Part shown: piece after piece, positions 16,453-24,801 of the stretch
Position numbering within the stretch: position 1 is the first letter of the stretch
Layout: each line of letters starts with the position of its first letter
NCBI RefSeq assembly: GCF_014302995.1
Contig: NZ_CP060295.1
Coordinates: forward strand, 3,463,501 to 3,527,500
Origin: Variovorax sp. PAMC26660
Lineage (GTDB): Bacteria > Pseudomonadota > Gammaproteobacteria > Burkholderiales > Burkholderiaceae_C
Direction of reading: 5' to 3'
Length of the DNA stretch: 64,000 nucleotides
Position numbers and translations under genes: made by a program
Notes under the pieces: generated by a model
What the model was told of the DNA's origin: nothing
Database searches by the model: none
Seen by the model: the letters and a program-made list of their open reading frames with translations, nothing else

Positions 16453-17283
16453 TTACAGCGTTTTCGTAAGCGTGAGAATGAAGCGCGCCTTGTTCGGCGA
16501 ATAAGTCTGCTTGCCGAAAGTACCGAAGCCCAGGTCGTAGCCCGCGTTGCTCACCGAGAGATAAGAGCTCTGCTTGTTGGCGCCCTGCACCGAGCCGGCC
16601 AGCGACAGGCCATTGCCGAAGTCATACGAAGCACCAACGTTGTAGTCCACATAGCTCTTGTAGCCCAGGCGGCGGATGTCGCTCGACATGTTCGTGTAGC
16701 CCACTGCAGCCTTCAGCGTGACCTTCGGAAAAATCTCCTTGCTGTAGGCCAGGTTCAGGTAGCCGGTGTTGGTGCCCTTCAGACCCGAGCCGGCCTTGTT
16801 GCCCGCGTAGCCGAAGTAGTCCTTCGACACCGTGTGCGAATACTTCAGCGTGAACGAGCCGATCGTCTCATCGGTGTAGCCCGCACTGCCGTACAGCTCC
16901 GTCGTGTTGCCCGACGAATTGCCCGGATACAGGTACGTGAGCGCGCCCACGTCCATGTCGAAGGGACCGGCCTTGAATTTGTAGCCGCCGTAGATGTCGC
17001 TCTCGATGCTGTTGCCCTTGAGCCAATTGACGCTCGAATTCCAGTTGCCCACGTAGAAGCCGCTCTCGCCGAAGGCGTAGTCGAAGCCGCCCTGAATGGC
17101 GGGCTTGAGGCTCCTGGTCTTGGCAAGGTCGTTCTTGCCCAGCATGTCCTGGTCCTGGCCGCGGAACTTGTAGTCGGTGGTCAGCGCCACGTTGCCCGTG
17201 AGCTGCGCGCTCGCGAGCATCGGCAGGGCGGCGAGGGTGGGAAGAACGAGCACCGGCAGGGCGATGCGAAGAAGATTTTTCAT
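16453..17283 (-). CDS. TorF-family putative outer-membrane porin
   Basis: A 276-residue outer-membrane protein. A signal peptide ending LASAQ is followed by alternating beta-strand-like segments rich in Tyr, Gly and Ser. LTTDYKFRGQDQ near the mature N-terminus and the C-terminal RFILTLTKTL match the TorF (Gcw_chp) type of small porins. It would form a passive channel; the substrate is unknown. The start is the ATG before this signal peptide; an upstream extension has no such character. It is divergent from the DHA2 transporter at 17420. Confidence 0.8.
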   Translation of the reverse strand: MKNLLRIALPVLVLPTLAALPMLASAQLTGNVALTTDYKFRGQDQDMLGKNDLAKTRSLKPAIQGGFDYAFGESGFYVGNWNSSVNWLKGNSIESDIYGGYKFKAGPFDMDVGALTYLYPGNSSGNTTELYGSAGYTDETIGSFTLKYSHTVSKDYFGYAGNKAGSGLKGTNTGYLNLAYSKEIFPKVTLKAAVGYTNMSSDIRRLGYKSYVDYNVGASYDFGNGLSLAGSVQGANKQSSYLSVSNAGYDLGFGTFGKQTYSPNKARFILTLTKTL

Positions 17284-17419
17284 TGAAAGAAACGGTAACG
17301 AATAGAGGAGCCGGCAGCGTAGAAGGGCGGGTCTAAAAGCCGCGTAAAAAAATGGGGCGCGGGCGCAAAATTTCTGACCGGCGCTGTCGATCCGGGCATG
17401 CGCCGTTCGACTACTGGGC

Positions 17420-18868
17420 ATGAACACCTCCATCGCCTCACTCCAAGCCGCCCGTCCAGCCGCAGCCCTGAGCGCGCCCGATCCGCGCCGCTGGAAAGCG
17501 CTGGCCGTGCTGTGCACGGCCTACTTCATGGTGATCCTCGATTCGCAGATCGTCATCCTGGCGCTGCCTTCCATCGAGCGGGCACTGGGCTTCTCGCCGG
17601 GCCACGCGCAGTGGGTCATGAGCGCCTACCTGCTGAGCTTCGGCGGCCTGCTGCTGCTCGGTGGCCGCATGGCCGACCTGCTGGGGCGACGGCGCATGTT
17701 CATGCTCGGCACCAGCCTGTTCCTGATTGCCTCGCTCGGCTGCGGGCTTGCCACCTCGCCACGCGTGCTGATCGTGGCGCGCGTGCTGCAGGGCGCGGCG
17801 GCGGCGGTGATGTCGCCTTCGGCGCTGTCCATTCTCATGACCACCTTCACCGAAGGCGCGGAGCGCAACAAGGCGCTGGGCATCTGGTCGGGCATGGGGG
17901 GCGTGGGCGCCACGTCGGCGCTGCTGATCGGCGGGCCGCTGGCCGACCTGCTCGGCTGGCCGTGGATCTTCTACATCAACGCGCCGGTGGCGGCCGCGGT
18001 GATCGTGCTGTGCCCGATGCTGCTGCGCGAAAGCCGCGCCGACGAACGGACCCATCCGCGCCGCTACGACCCGGCCGGTGCGTTCACCATCACGGCCGGC
18101 CTGATGTTGCTGGTGTATGCGCTGGTCGAAGCACCGGCGGCCGGCTGGCTCAGTGGCCAGACCTTGGGGGCGTTCGTGGGCGCCGTGGCGTTGCTCGCGC
18201 TGTTCGTGCTGATCGAGTCGCGCTCTGCCGCGCCGCTGGTGCCGCTGTCGATCTTCCGATCACGCACGCTGGTCGGCGGCAACCTGCTGATGCTCGTGCT
18301 CGGCATGACCGCCTGGGGCGTGGGCACGACGGTCTCGCTCTATGCGCAGAAGGTGCTGGGCTATTCGGCGCTGCAGTTCGGCCTGGGCACGGCGGTGCTC
18401 ACGGTGATGGCGGTGGTCGGCTCGACCTTCGGGCAGGGCTTCGTCACGCGGGTGGGCTTTCGCCGCGTGGCCATGTCCGCGATGCTGCTGCTTGGTGCGG
18501 CGAGCCTGCTGCTGAGCAGCATCCGGTTGAACGGCACCTACTTCGGCGACATCTTCTTCGGCCTGTTCATCTTCGGCGCGGGGCTCGGCGCATGCGCCGT
18601 GGCGGGCTCGATTGCCGCGCTGTCGGGCGTGGGAAAGGGCGAGGCGGGGCTGGCCTCGGGCATCAACACCGCGGCGTTCCAGTTGGGTGGTGCGTTCGGC
18701 GCTGCGGCGGTGGCGACCGTGGCCGTGTCGTTCGCGGTGGGGGGCTCCGTGCCGGCGCTTCATCGGGGCTATCAGGCGTCGTTCATCGCCAGTGCTGTCT
18801 TTGCAGCGGTCGGCCTGCTCGTGGCGTGGCGGCTGCTGCGCCCGCCGTCCTTACCGACGGGTGCCTGA
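17420..18868 (+). CDS. DHA2-family (EmrB/QacA-like) MFS exporter
   Basis: A 482-residue transporter with about 14 membrane segments, the size of the DHA2 subfamily. GGRMADLLGRRRMFMLG is the signature loop, and VILDSQIVILALPSIERALG in helix 1 matches the family's 'D-x-T-I-V-N-V-A-L-P' region. It likely exports toxic organic cations or weak acids by proton antiport. Its last 18 bases overlap the end of the convergent unknown gene. Confidence 0.88.
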   Translation: MNTSIASLQAARPAAALSAPDPRRWKALAVLCTAYFMVILDSQIVILALPSIERALGFSPGHAQWVMSAYLLSFGGLLLLGGRMADLLGRRRMFMLGTSLFLIASLGCGLATSPRVLIVARVLQGAAAAVMSPSALSILMTTFTEGAERNKALGIWSGMGGVGATSALLIGGPLADLLGWPWIFYINAPVAAAVIVLCPMLLRESRADERTHPRRYDPAGAFTITAGLMLLVYALVEAPAAGWLSGQTLGAFVGAVALLALFVLIESRSAAPLVPLSIFRSRTLVGGNLLMLVLGMTAWGVGTTVSLYAQKVLGYSALQFGLGTAVLTVMAVVGSTFGQGFVTRVGFRRVAMSAMLLLGAASLLLSSIRLNGTYFGDIFFGLFIFGAGLGACAVAGSIAALSGVGKGEAGLASGINTAAFQLGGAFGAAAVATVAVSFAVGGSVPALHRGYQASFIASAVFAAVGLLVAWRLLRPPSLPTGA

Positions 18869-19522
18869 GCCTTCGGCCTTCTCTCGCAGCAGTTCCGCCT
18901 GTTGCGCCAGCTCCGTGGCCTCGACGACCTGCTGGATCGAAAGCGGTCCGGTCAGTTCCACGTCACCGGCGAGCACGCTTTCCAGCGCCTCTTGGCCGGT
19001 GCGCCCTGCCAACCAGGCAAACGCCGAGGTGATCGAGCCACCGCCGAACTTGGCACGCAGCGCCTTCGACGCCGCGCGGCTCACTTCTGCAAACGTCTCC
19101 TGGTCGGCGGCCGTCGAAGCCGCGCGAACGACAAAACAGAATGCCGCGAGCTTGTCGGCTTCCGTGCGCAAGCGACGGGCCTTGGCTGCGCTCTGGGCCG
19201 CATGCCCGAGGAGCATGGGTTCGAGTGCGTCGGTGAACACCTGGACCTGCTGCCCTTCGACCCAGGTGGAGTCCGCTCGCGACACGACCTCGACCGGTTG
19301 GCCACGCGCCTTGGATGCCCGCTCGGCGGCGGCCCGCGCTTGATCTGCTTGCGCGGGAAGCCACACAAGAAGGGGCGACTGCACCGTGCCATGCACCGCC
19401 CATCGGCCCGCGCTATTGAGACAGCGCACATAGCGGTCCTGTGAAGCACCGTGCCGCGCCGACTCCGATGGCGCCAACGGATGGTCCGCAAGGGAAAGGA
19501 GCAGGTACTGTTCGTGCGGCAT
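18851..19522 (-). CDS. hypothetical cytoplasmic protein
   Basis: A 223-residue soluble protein with no signal peptide or membrane segment. Alanine-rich, charged helices dominate (about residues 60-80, 108-170 and 205-220). It is not a family that I recognise. It overlaps the convergent MFS gene by 18 bases, which is common and does not argue against it. Codon choice matches the surrounding genes. Confidence 0.5.
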   Translation of the reverse strand: MPHEQYLLLSLADHPLAPSESARHGASQDRYVRCLNSAGRWAVHGTVQSPLLVWLPAQADQARAAAERASKARGQPVEVVSRADSTWVEGQQVQVFTDALEPMLLGHAAQSAAKARRLRTEADKLAAFCFVVRAASTAADQETFAEVSRAASKALRAKFGGGSITSAFAWLAGRTGQEALESVLAGDVELTGPLSIQQVVEATELAQQAELLREKAEGSGTRR

Positions 19523-19598
19523 CGGTGCGTTCGTTTTGAAAGAGCCGCCGATTGTCGCCGCTGAGGCGCCTCGTGATCGACGGCCGGGCTGTCCGACG

Positions 19599-21032
19599 CT
19601 AGACGGGCGCAGGCGCGAACGGGGAAGGCAACGTCTCGGCGGGAATGTCCGTTTCGGGGTATTGCCACAGCGGATGAATGTCGAAGTACGAATCGAACAG
19701 GATGCTGTTGTTCTTCAGGGTGGCTACCGCAGTCTGAGGAATCAACACGTTGAAGGGCCTGACAGTAAAGTCAGGCTTGCCGGTTTCCGGCGCGGCGAGT
19801 TTGTAGATCTCGCAAGAGCCAGGGTCCATGCCGTCGTTCCTGACGATGTACTGGACCGAAGGAAGGTATTTGTGCGAGGGGGAAACGGACATCCCGCACG
19901 CGATCAAGAAGTCGATGAGGTAGTTGGTGTCTTCGATCTGTGACATCCGCAGGTACTCGTTGTCTGTGTACGCGGACGCATAGTCCAGGCACACGTCCAC
20001 GCCGAACGGCACGCCGCCGAGCGGGTCGTTGTCGAAGCCCTTGAACTCTTTCCCATCCGCGTAGTACGCAGCGGCTGTTGTCGATTTCTGCTGTACGAGG
20101 ATATTGAAAGCTGGCGAGACCCTCGGAGAACTCAGCCGGACTTTCCAATAGGGGCGCCCGCTCTTGTAGACAGCGGTTCTGTTGTACGTGTCGAAGTCGA
20201 TCCCCGATACATTGCGCTTGGGCCACATCGCGATCGGCCGGCTTCCATCGGGATTGGGCTTGCTGAAGTTGTCGATCACCAGCACATAGTTGAGTGCCTC
20301 GTAGCCCGGCAGGTCTTTGTCGGCAATGGCTGTACCGGCTGGTGCCGGCGTGGTGCCGTCAGTCTGCTTCATCAGCACTTGCGCCGTTCCCGGCAGCAAC
20401 GCCAGCTTGCCGTACTGCTCCTGCGGAAAGAGCGCGATCAGTGCGCGCACATGCTTCTGCACTTCGGTGACACAGGTGTTCGAGAAGACCTTGATCTCGG
20501 CTTCGTCCTTCACTGCGTCCCAGTTCACATTCCAGAAAAACTCTGGCACCACGAAGTAGCAAAGATCGCATTCGCCGCTCTTCTTTGGGAGGCCCCCGGT
20601 CAGTGCATCGCGAAGCAACGTGAACTTCTCCTGCAAGGCGCGCTGCGTGTATGTCTTGATGTCTTCGTTCGCCGCCCGCTGGTTGGAGGGCGGCCTGTAC
20701 GTCGGGGTTTGCAGGTTGAGAACTCGCACGTTCTTCACTGCCTTTTCCACCGGCTTGGGCGCAGGCGCATCGACGGGCGGCGCCGGCACTTCGACAGGCA
20801 CTGGCGGCGCGGCTTCCAGTGCGGCTTCCAGTGCGGCCTCCGGTGCGGGTGGCGGGACAGCGGCCACGGGAGCGAATGGAAGCCCCGCGCCATTGCCTCC
20901 ACCACCGCCCCCGCACGCCGCGAGAAAGGCAGTAGACCCGAGTGGCAGGGCCAGTCCGACCCTCAAAAGTGAACGCCGCCGCGTTCCTTGCGCAAGCGTT
21001 TTCCCCGAATCGACTTCGTGTTGATGAGCCAT
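19599..21032 (-). CDS. Tat-type lipoprotein of unknown function
   Basis: A 477-residue predicted exported protein. I start it at the ATG after AGGGAG. The leader has the run TRRRSLLRVGLALPLG and ends in lipobox AFLAAC, followed by a glycine run and a long Ala/Pro/Val linker to about residue 100, so it looks like a Tat-dependent lipoprotein. The mature domain is rich in aromatic residues and has a CDLCYF cysteine pair. I do not recognise the family. Tat export suggests folding in the cytoplasm, perhaps around a cofactor. Confidence 0.6.
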   Translation of the reverse strand: MAHQHEVDSGKTLAQGTRRRSLLRVGLALPLGSTAFLAACGGGGGGNGAGLPFAPVAAVPPPAPEAALEAALEAAPPVPVEVPAPPVDAPAPKPVEKAVKNVRVLNLQTPTYRPPSNQRAANEDIKTYTQRALQEKFTLLRDALTGGLPKKSGECDLCYFVVPEFFWNVNWDAVKDEAEIKVFSNTCVTEVQKHVRALIALFPQEQYGKLALLPGTAQVLMKQTDGTTPAPAGTAIADKDLPGYEALNYVLVIDNFSKPNPDGSRPIAMWPKRNVSGIDFDTYNRTAVYKSGRPYWKVRLSSPRVSPAFNILVQQKSTTAAAYYADGKEFKGFDNDPLGGVPFGVDVCLDYASAYTDNEYLRMSQIEDTNYLIDFLIACGMSVSPSHKYLPSVQYIVRNDGMDPGSCEIYKLAAPETGKPDFTVRPFNVLIPQTAVATLKNNSILFDSYFDIHPLWQYPETDIPAETLPSPFAPAPV

Positions 21033-21116
21033 GTAGGCGAACTCCCTGATAGTTGGACAAGTGCAACGAGTGCAAGCTGCTTGCGCAACATCTGTGCCAT
21101 ATGGGAATGCCGATAG

Positions 21117-21153
21117 CTCTCTAAAAATGCAACGGTGTTGCATTTTTAGAGAG
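21117..21153. repeat. perfect 17-bp inverted repeat (hairpin)
   Basis: CTCTCTAAAAATGCAAC and its exact reverse complement flank a three-base loop. It lies just after the stop of the DMT gene (minus strand) and before the Tat lipoprotein gene. As RNA it would be a very stable hairpin and could terminate the DMT transcript, although the run of Us is inside the stem rather than after it. As DNA it could be an operator. Confidence 0.7.
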
Positions 21154-21159
21154 GCTGCA

Positions 21160-22074
21160 TCAACGGCGCGCCGGCATCGTCATAGCGATCACGCCGGCCA
21201 TGACGCACGCCAACCCGATCCATGCAGTGGCCGCCAGCGTCTCGCCCAGCAACACCACGCCGATCATCACGCCGATGGGCACGCGCAAGTAGGCCTGCGC
21301 GGACGTCGACATCGGCCCCAGTGTCTTGATGAGCCGGAAGTAGATGGTGAAGGCGAGCGCGGTCGACAGCACCGCGAGCGCCAGCACCGCGCCCATCGAT
21401 GCGGCCGAAGGCGACAGCGTCCAGGGCCGGTCGATGGCGATGCTCGCGGGCAGCAGCATCGCCGCGCCGCTCAGCAACGAGCCGGCGGCCGGCACCATCG
21501 GGTCCAGCCCCTTGAACACGCGCCCGAACATCGCGGCGCAGCCGTAGCACACAGCCGCCGCTACCAGCCCGAGTTGCGCCAGCAGCGAATGCCCCAGCCC
21601 ATTCAGCGCCTCGAAGCCGACGATCAGGCAGATGCCCGCCAGGCCCGCGCCCACGCCGAACAGCCGGCGCAGCGTCGGCCTCTCCGTGCCGCCCATGCCC
21701 AGGCCCAGCAGGAAGATGAAGATCGGCGAGGTCGAATTGAGGATGGTCGCCAGGCCCGCGTCCACGCTGCGCTCTGCCCACGCGATGAGCGTGAACGGCA
21801 GCACGCTGTTGAGGCAGGCCTGCAGCATGAAGCGCCCCCACATTGCGGGCTCGGTCGGCAGCTTCACGCCGCGCATGCGCAGCACGGCGAGCAGCAGCGC
21901 CCCGGCAATCAGCGTGCGCGCCGCGATCAGCGTGACCGGTGGAATGGTCGCGATGCCGATCTTGATGAAGGTGTACGAAGCGCCCCAGCAGGTGGCGAGC
22001 ACCGCGAGCAGGGCCCATTCAAAGGCGGCGCGGGGAGGGGCTTTGCCGGACGTGGCGAGTGCGGGTGTGTGCAT
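21160..22074 (-). CDS. EamA-family DMT transporter
   Basis: A 304-residue protein with about ten membrane helices in two EamA repeats; LATCWGASYTFIKIGIATIPP is the first helix region (read in parts). This is the second DMT exporter of the window and is clearly different in sequence from the one at 1426. I choose the ATG giving MHTPALATSG, 12 codons inside the longest frame, as the nearest to the first helix. The GntR gene lies 64 bases upstream on the same strand. The substrate is unknown. Confidence 0.82.
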   Translation of the reverse strand: MHTPALATSGKAPPRAAFEWALLAVLATCWGASYTFIKIGIATIPPVTLIAARTLIAGALLLAVLRMRGVKLPTEPAMWGRFMLQACLNSVLPFTLIAWAERSVDAGLATILNSTSPIFIFLLGLGMGGTERPTLRRLFGVGAGLAGICLIVGFEALNGLGHSLLAQLGLVAAAVCYGCAAMFGRVFKGLDPMVPAAGSLLSGAAMLLPASIAIDRPWTLSPSAASMGAVLALAVLSTALAFTIYFRLIKTLGPMSTSAQAYLRVPIGVMIGVVLLGETLAATAWIGLACVMAGVIAMTMPARR

Positions 22075-22138
22075 GGTGCGCCGATCATCGCGAGACCGGG
22101 CGGCCGACACTTCGGCCTGCAGCGAAGCGTGGATGCCG

Positions 22139-22921
22139 TCAGTGGCCGTGCGAGTGGTTGTGCGAACGCAGGTCGTTGGTGGCGCCGTTCAGCAGGCTCG
22201 CCAGGTCCACTTCCTGCTCGGCCGCCGCACCGGCGATCACGCGCTGCTCCAGCTCGTCGAGGTGTTCCAGCGCCACTGCCAGCGCGGCATCGAGCGACTT
22301 GCCCATCAGCGCCTCGATGATCTGTTCATGCTCGCGCGGCGCGCAGCTCGCGGCCTCGGCCGAGTCGTAGAGCGCCTTGTACAACTCGGTGTTGGAAATC
22401 AGCCGCTGGATGTACGACAGCAGTTCGTCGCTGCCCGCCATTTGCGCCAGCAGCAGATGGAAGTCGCCTGCCAGCCGGATCGCGTCCTCGCGCCGGCCTT
22501 CCTTGAAGGCTTTCTGCTCGGCCTGCACGTGCTTGCGCAGCGCGGCCACCTGGTCGCGCGCGAGCTGGCCGAACAACGTGGTGATGAGCCCGGCCTCCAC
22601 GATGCGGCGCGCGCGGTAGATGCCGCGCATGTCGTCGATGGACGGGTTGGGCACGAAGGCGCCGCGGTTGTGTTCCAGCACCAGCCGCTTTTCCGAGCCC
22701 AGGCGTGCCAGCACCTTGCGCACCGCGCCGCGCGTGCAGCCCAGCGCTTCGGCCAGCGCGCGTTCGCGCAGCGGCTTGCCGGGGCGCAGCTTGCCGCTCA
22801 GCAGTGCTTTCGACACGGCGGCATAGACGCGTTCGTCCACGTTCGCGTCGTCGGCGTCGGTGGCCTCCGGTGGGACCGGAGCTTCAGTCGGGGTTGGGGA
22901 TTTGCGTGCGGTGGAAGGCAT
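22139..22921 (-). CDS. GntR-family regulator, FadR/FCD subfamily
   Basis: A 260-residue repressor-type regulator. The N-terminal winged helix (about residues 28-95; LRERALAEALGCTRGAVRKVLARL) is followed by a helical FCD ligand domain with the metal-binding pattern RRIVEAG..H..HEQ. The tail is histidine-rich (HNHSHGH). It is divergent from the nucleobase operon, and the gap carries two TGGTtNACCA sites typical for this subfamily, so it probably controls that operon in response to a purine, pyrimidine or breakdown product. The start at MPSTARKS avoids an upstream stretch that overlaps the operators. Confidence 0.85.
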   Translation of the reverse strand: MPSTARKSPTPTEAPVPPEATDADDANVDERVYAAVSKALLSGKLRPGKPLRERALAEALGCTRGAVRKVLARLGSEKRLVLEHNRGAFVPNPSIDDMRGIYRARRIVEAGLITTLFGQLARDQVAALRKHVQAEQKAFKEGRREDAIRLAGDFHLLLAQMAGSDELLSYIQRLISNTELYKALYDSAEAASCAPREHEQIIEALMGKSLDAALAVALEHLDELEQRVIAGAAAEQEVDLASLLNGATNDLRSHNHSHGH

Positions 22922-23011
22922 AGGCGTGGGGATTATTGCCCGTGGCCTGTCGCGTACGGGAAATCCCCCGGATTGACGCGATCCCTCTCGCTCCGTACCA
23001 TTCGCCACGTT

Positions 23012-23044
23012 TGGTTAACCAAAATAAATATGTATGGTTGACCA
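23012..23044. promoter_or_regulatory. two GntR/FadR-type operators
   Basis: TGGTTAACCA at 23012-23021 lies within a perfect 14-base palindrome (23010-23023). A second copy, TGGTTGACCA, is at 23035-23044. Their centres are 23 bases apart, about two helical turns, so two dimers would sit on the same face of the DNA. Both fit the TGGTnnACCA form known for FCD-type GntR regulators. They lie between the divergent regulator and the symporter operon. A CAACCA half-site follows at 23062-23067. Confidence 0.7.
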
Positions 23045-23088
23045 AAATAATACATGAATCTCAACCAAAGCAGGAATCGAGGCACCCC

Positions 23089-23301
23089 ATGAAATCCGTC
23101 AAATGGCTGGCCGCGCTGCCGGTCGCCGCTTTCTTCAGCGGCGGGTGGCTCTCGGCCGTGGCACCCACCTTCGTGTTCGGCATGCCCTTCCTGATGGTGT
23201 GGAACGTCAGCTGGCTGGTGCTGACCTCGCTGATCATGGTGGTCATCGATCGCGCCGAAGGCGACCTCGACGCCCCCGCCGCCACCGGAGACGCGCGATG
23301 A
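23089..23301 (+). CDS. DUF3311 small membrane protein
   Basis: A 70-residue protein with two membrane segments (about residues 8-28 and 35-55). DUF3311 proteins are encoded directly ahead of sodium:solute symporters, as here, and are thought to be accessory subunits. The ATG follows GAGG. The frame is open upstream, but that part crosses the operator region. It overlaps the symporter start by four bases. Confidence 0.82.
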   Translation: MKSVKWLAALPVAAFFSGGWLSAVAPTFVFGMPFLMVWNVSWLVLTSLIMVVIDRAEGDLDAPAATGDAR

Positions 23302-24773
23302 ACGCCGCACTGGGCGTGATCGCGCTCTTCGTCGTCGGTGCGCTGGGCCTGGCGGTGCTCGCGCGTCGCGGACGCACCATGAGCCTGGAGCAATGGGCGC
23401 TCGGCGGGCGCGGGCTGGGCGCCATCATGGTGTTCCTGCTGATGGCGGGCGAGTCGTTCTCCACCTTCACCTTTTTGGGCGCGAGCGGCTGGTCGTACAG
23501 CAAGGGCTCGCCGGCCTTCTACATCCTGGCCTACGGTGGCCTGGCCTACCTCATGGCCTTCTGGATGCTGCCGGCCATCTGGCGCTACGCCACCGCGCAC
23601 AAGCTGGTGTCGTTCTCCGACTTCTTCGCCCACAAGTACAACAGCCGCCCCCTCGGCGTGCTGGTGTCCATCGTCGCGCTCATGGGCATGGTGGCGCTGC
23701 TCACCATCCAGCTGCGCGGGCTCGGCATCATCGTGTCGGAGGCTTCGTACGGCTCCATCTCGCCGCAGATCGCCATCTGGCTCGGCACCGTCGTCATGGT
23801 GTCGTACATCCTGTTCTCGGGCATCCACGGCTCGGCCAGCATCGCCATCGTGAAAGACGTGCTGATCCTCGTGCTCGCGGTGTTCCTGGGCATCTACCTG
23901 CCGTGGCACTACTACGGCGGCGTCACGCCGATGTTCTCGGCCATCCACGCCGCCAACCCCACCTTCTTCGAGTTTCCGAAGGAAGGGCTCAACCTCACCT
24001 GGTACAACTCGACCATCCTGCTCACGGCCCTTGGCTACTACCTGTACCCGTTCAACCTGACATCGGTGTACGCGGCCAAGAGCGCCAGCGCGGTGCGGCG
24101 CAACACCATCCTGATGCCGCTGTACCAGGTGGTCATCGCCTTCCTGTTCCTGGTCGGCTTTGCGGCCATCCTGCAGGTGCCGGGCCTCAAGGGCGCGGAG
24201 GTCGACCTCGCGCTGTTCGGACTGGTCAAGCACACCTTCGATCCGTGGTTCGTCGGCGTGATCGGCGGCACGGGCGTGCTCACGGCGCTGGTGCCGGGCT
24301 CGATGATCCTGCTGACCGCTTCGACGGTGATCGGCAAGAACGTCTACAAGGAAGGCTTTGCCCACAACGCCACCGACAAGCAGGTCTCGCGCGTGGCACG
24401 CGGTGTGCTGCCGGTGTTTGCGCTGGTGGCCGTGTATTTCGTGCTGCGCGGCGGTGCGACCATCGTGTCGGTGGCCATCTTCGCGTCGAGCCTGCTCACG
24501 CAACTGCTGCCCTCGCTGCTGTTCAGCCTCATGAAGAAGCCCTTCGGCAACAAGCATTCGGCCTTCGCAGGCATCCTCGCGGGCGGCGCGGTGCTGGCCT
24601 TCATGATGACCACCAGTTCCAACCTGGGCACGCTGTTCCCGGCCGCACCGGTGGTCTTCAAGTCGCTCAACATCGGGCTCGTGGCGCTGGCGACCAATGC
24701 GCTGGTGTTCGTGATCGTGGCGCTGTTCACGCCGCGCATCGTGCCGCGCGGCGTCTCGGCGCAGCCCGCCTGA
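23298..24773 (+). CDS. sodium:solute symporter (SSS family)
   Basis: A 491-residue transporter with about 13 membrane helices. The sequence GESFSTFTFLGASGWSY and the helix containing LVPGSMILLTASTVIGKNVY are SSS-family hallmarks near the sodium site. With the deaminases downstream, the likely cargo is a nucleobase or a related nitrogen heterocycle; this is inferred from context. The ATG overlaps the DUF3311 stop (ATGA). Confidence 0.88.
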   Translation: MNAALGVIALFVVGALGLAVLARRGRTMSLEQWALGGRGLGAIMVFLLMAGESFSTFTFLGASGWSYSKGSPAFYILAYGGLAYLMAFWMLPAIWRYATAHKLVSFSDFFAHKYNSRPLGVLVSIVALMGMVALLTIQLRGLGIIVSEASYGSISPQIAIWLGTVVMVSYILFSGIHGSASIAIVKDVLILVLAVFLGIYLPWHYYGGVTPMFSAIHAANPTFFEFPKEGLNLTWYNSTILLTALGYYLYPFNLTSVYAAKSASAVRRNTILMPLYQVVIAFLFLVGFAAILQVPGLKGAEVDLALFGLVKHTFDPWFVGVIGGTGVLTALVPGSMILLTASTVIGKNVYKEGFAHNATDKQVSRVARGVLPVFALVAVYFVLRGGATIVSVAIFASSLLTQLLPSLLFSLMKKPFGNKHSAFAGILAGGAVLAFMMTTSSNLGTLFPAAPVVFKSLNIGLVALATNALVFVIVALFTPRIVPRGVSAQPA

Positions 24774-24801
24774 TGCCCCACTTCAACGAACGGATTTCCC
24801 G

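Noticed and set aside
23061..24557. A 498-codon minus-strand open frame opposite the symporter
   Set aside because: Composition is His/Gln/Arg-rich without motifs, opposite a clear SSS transporter.
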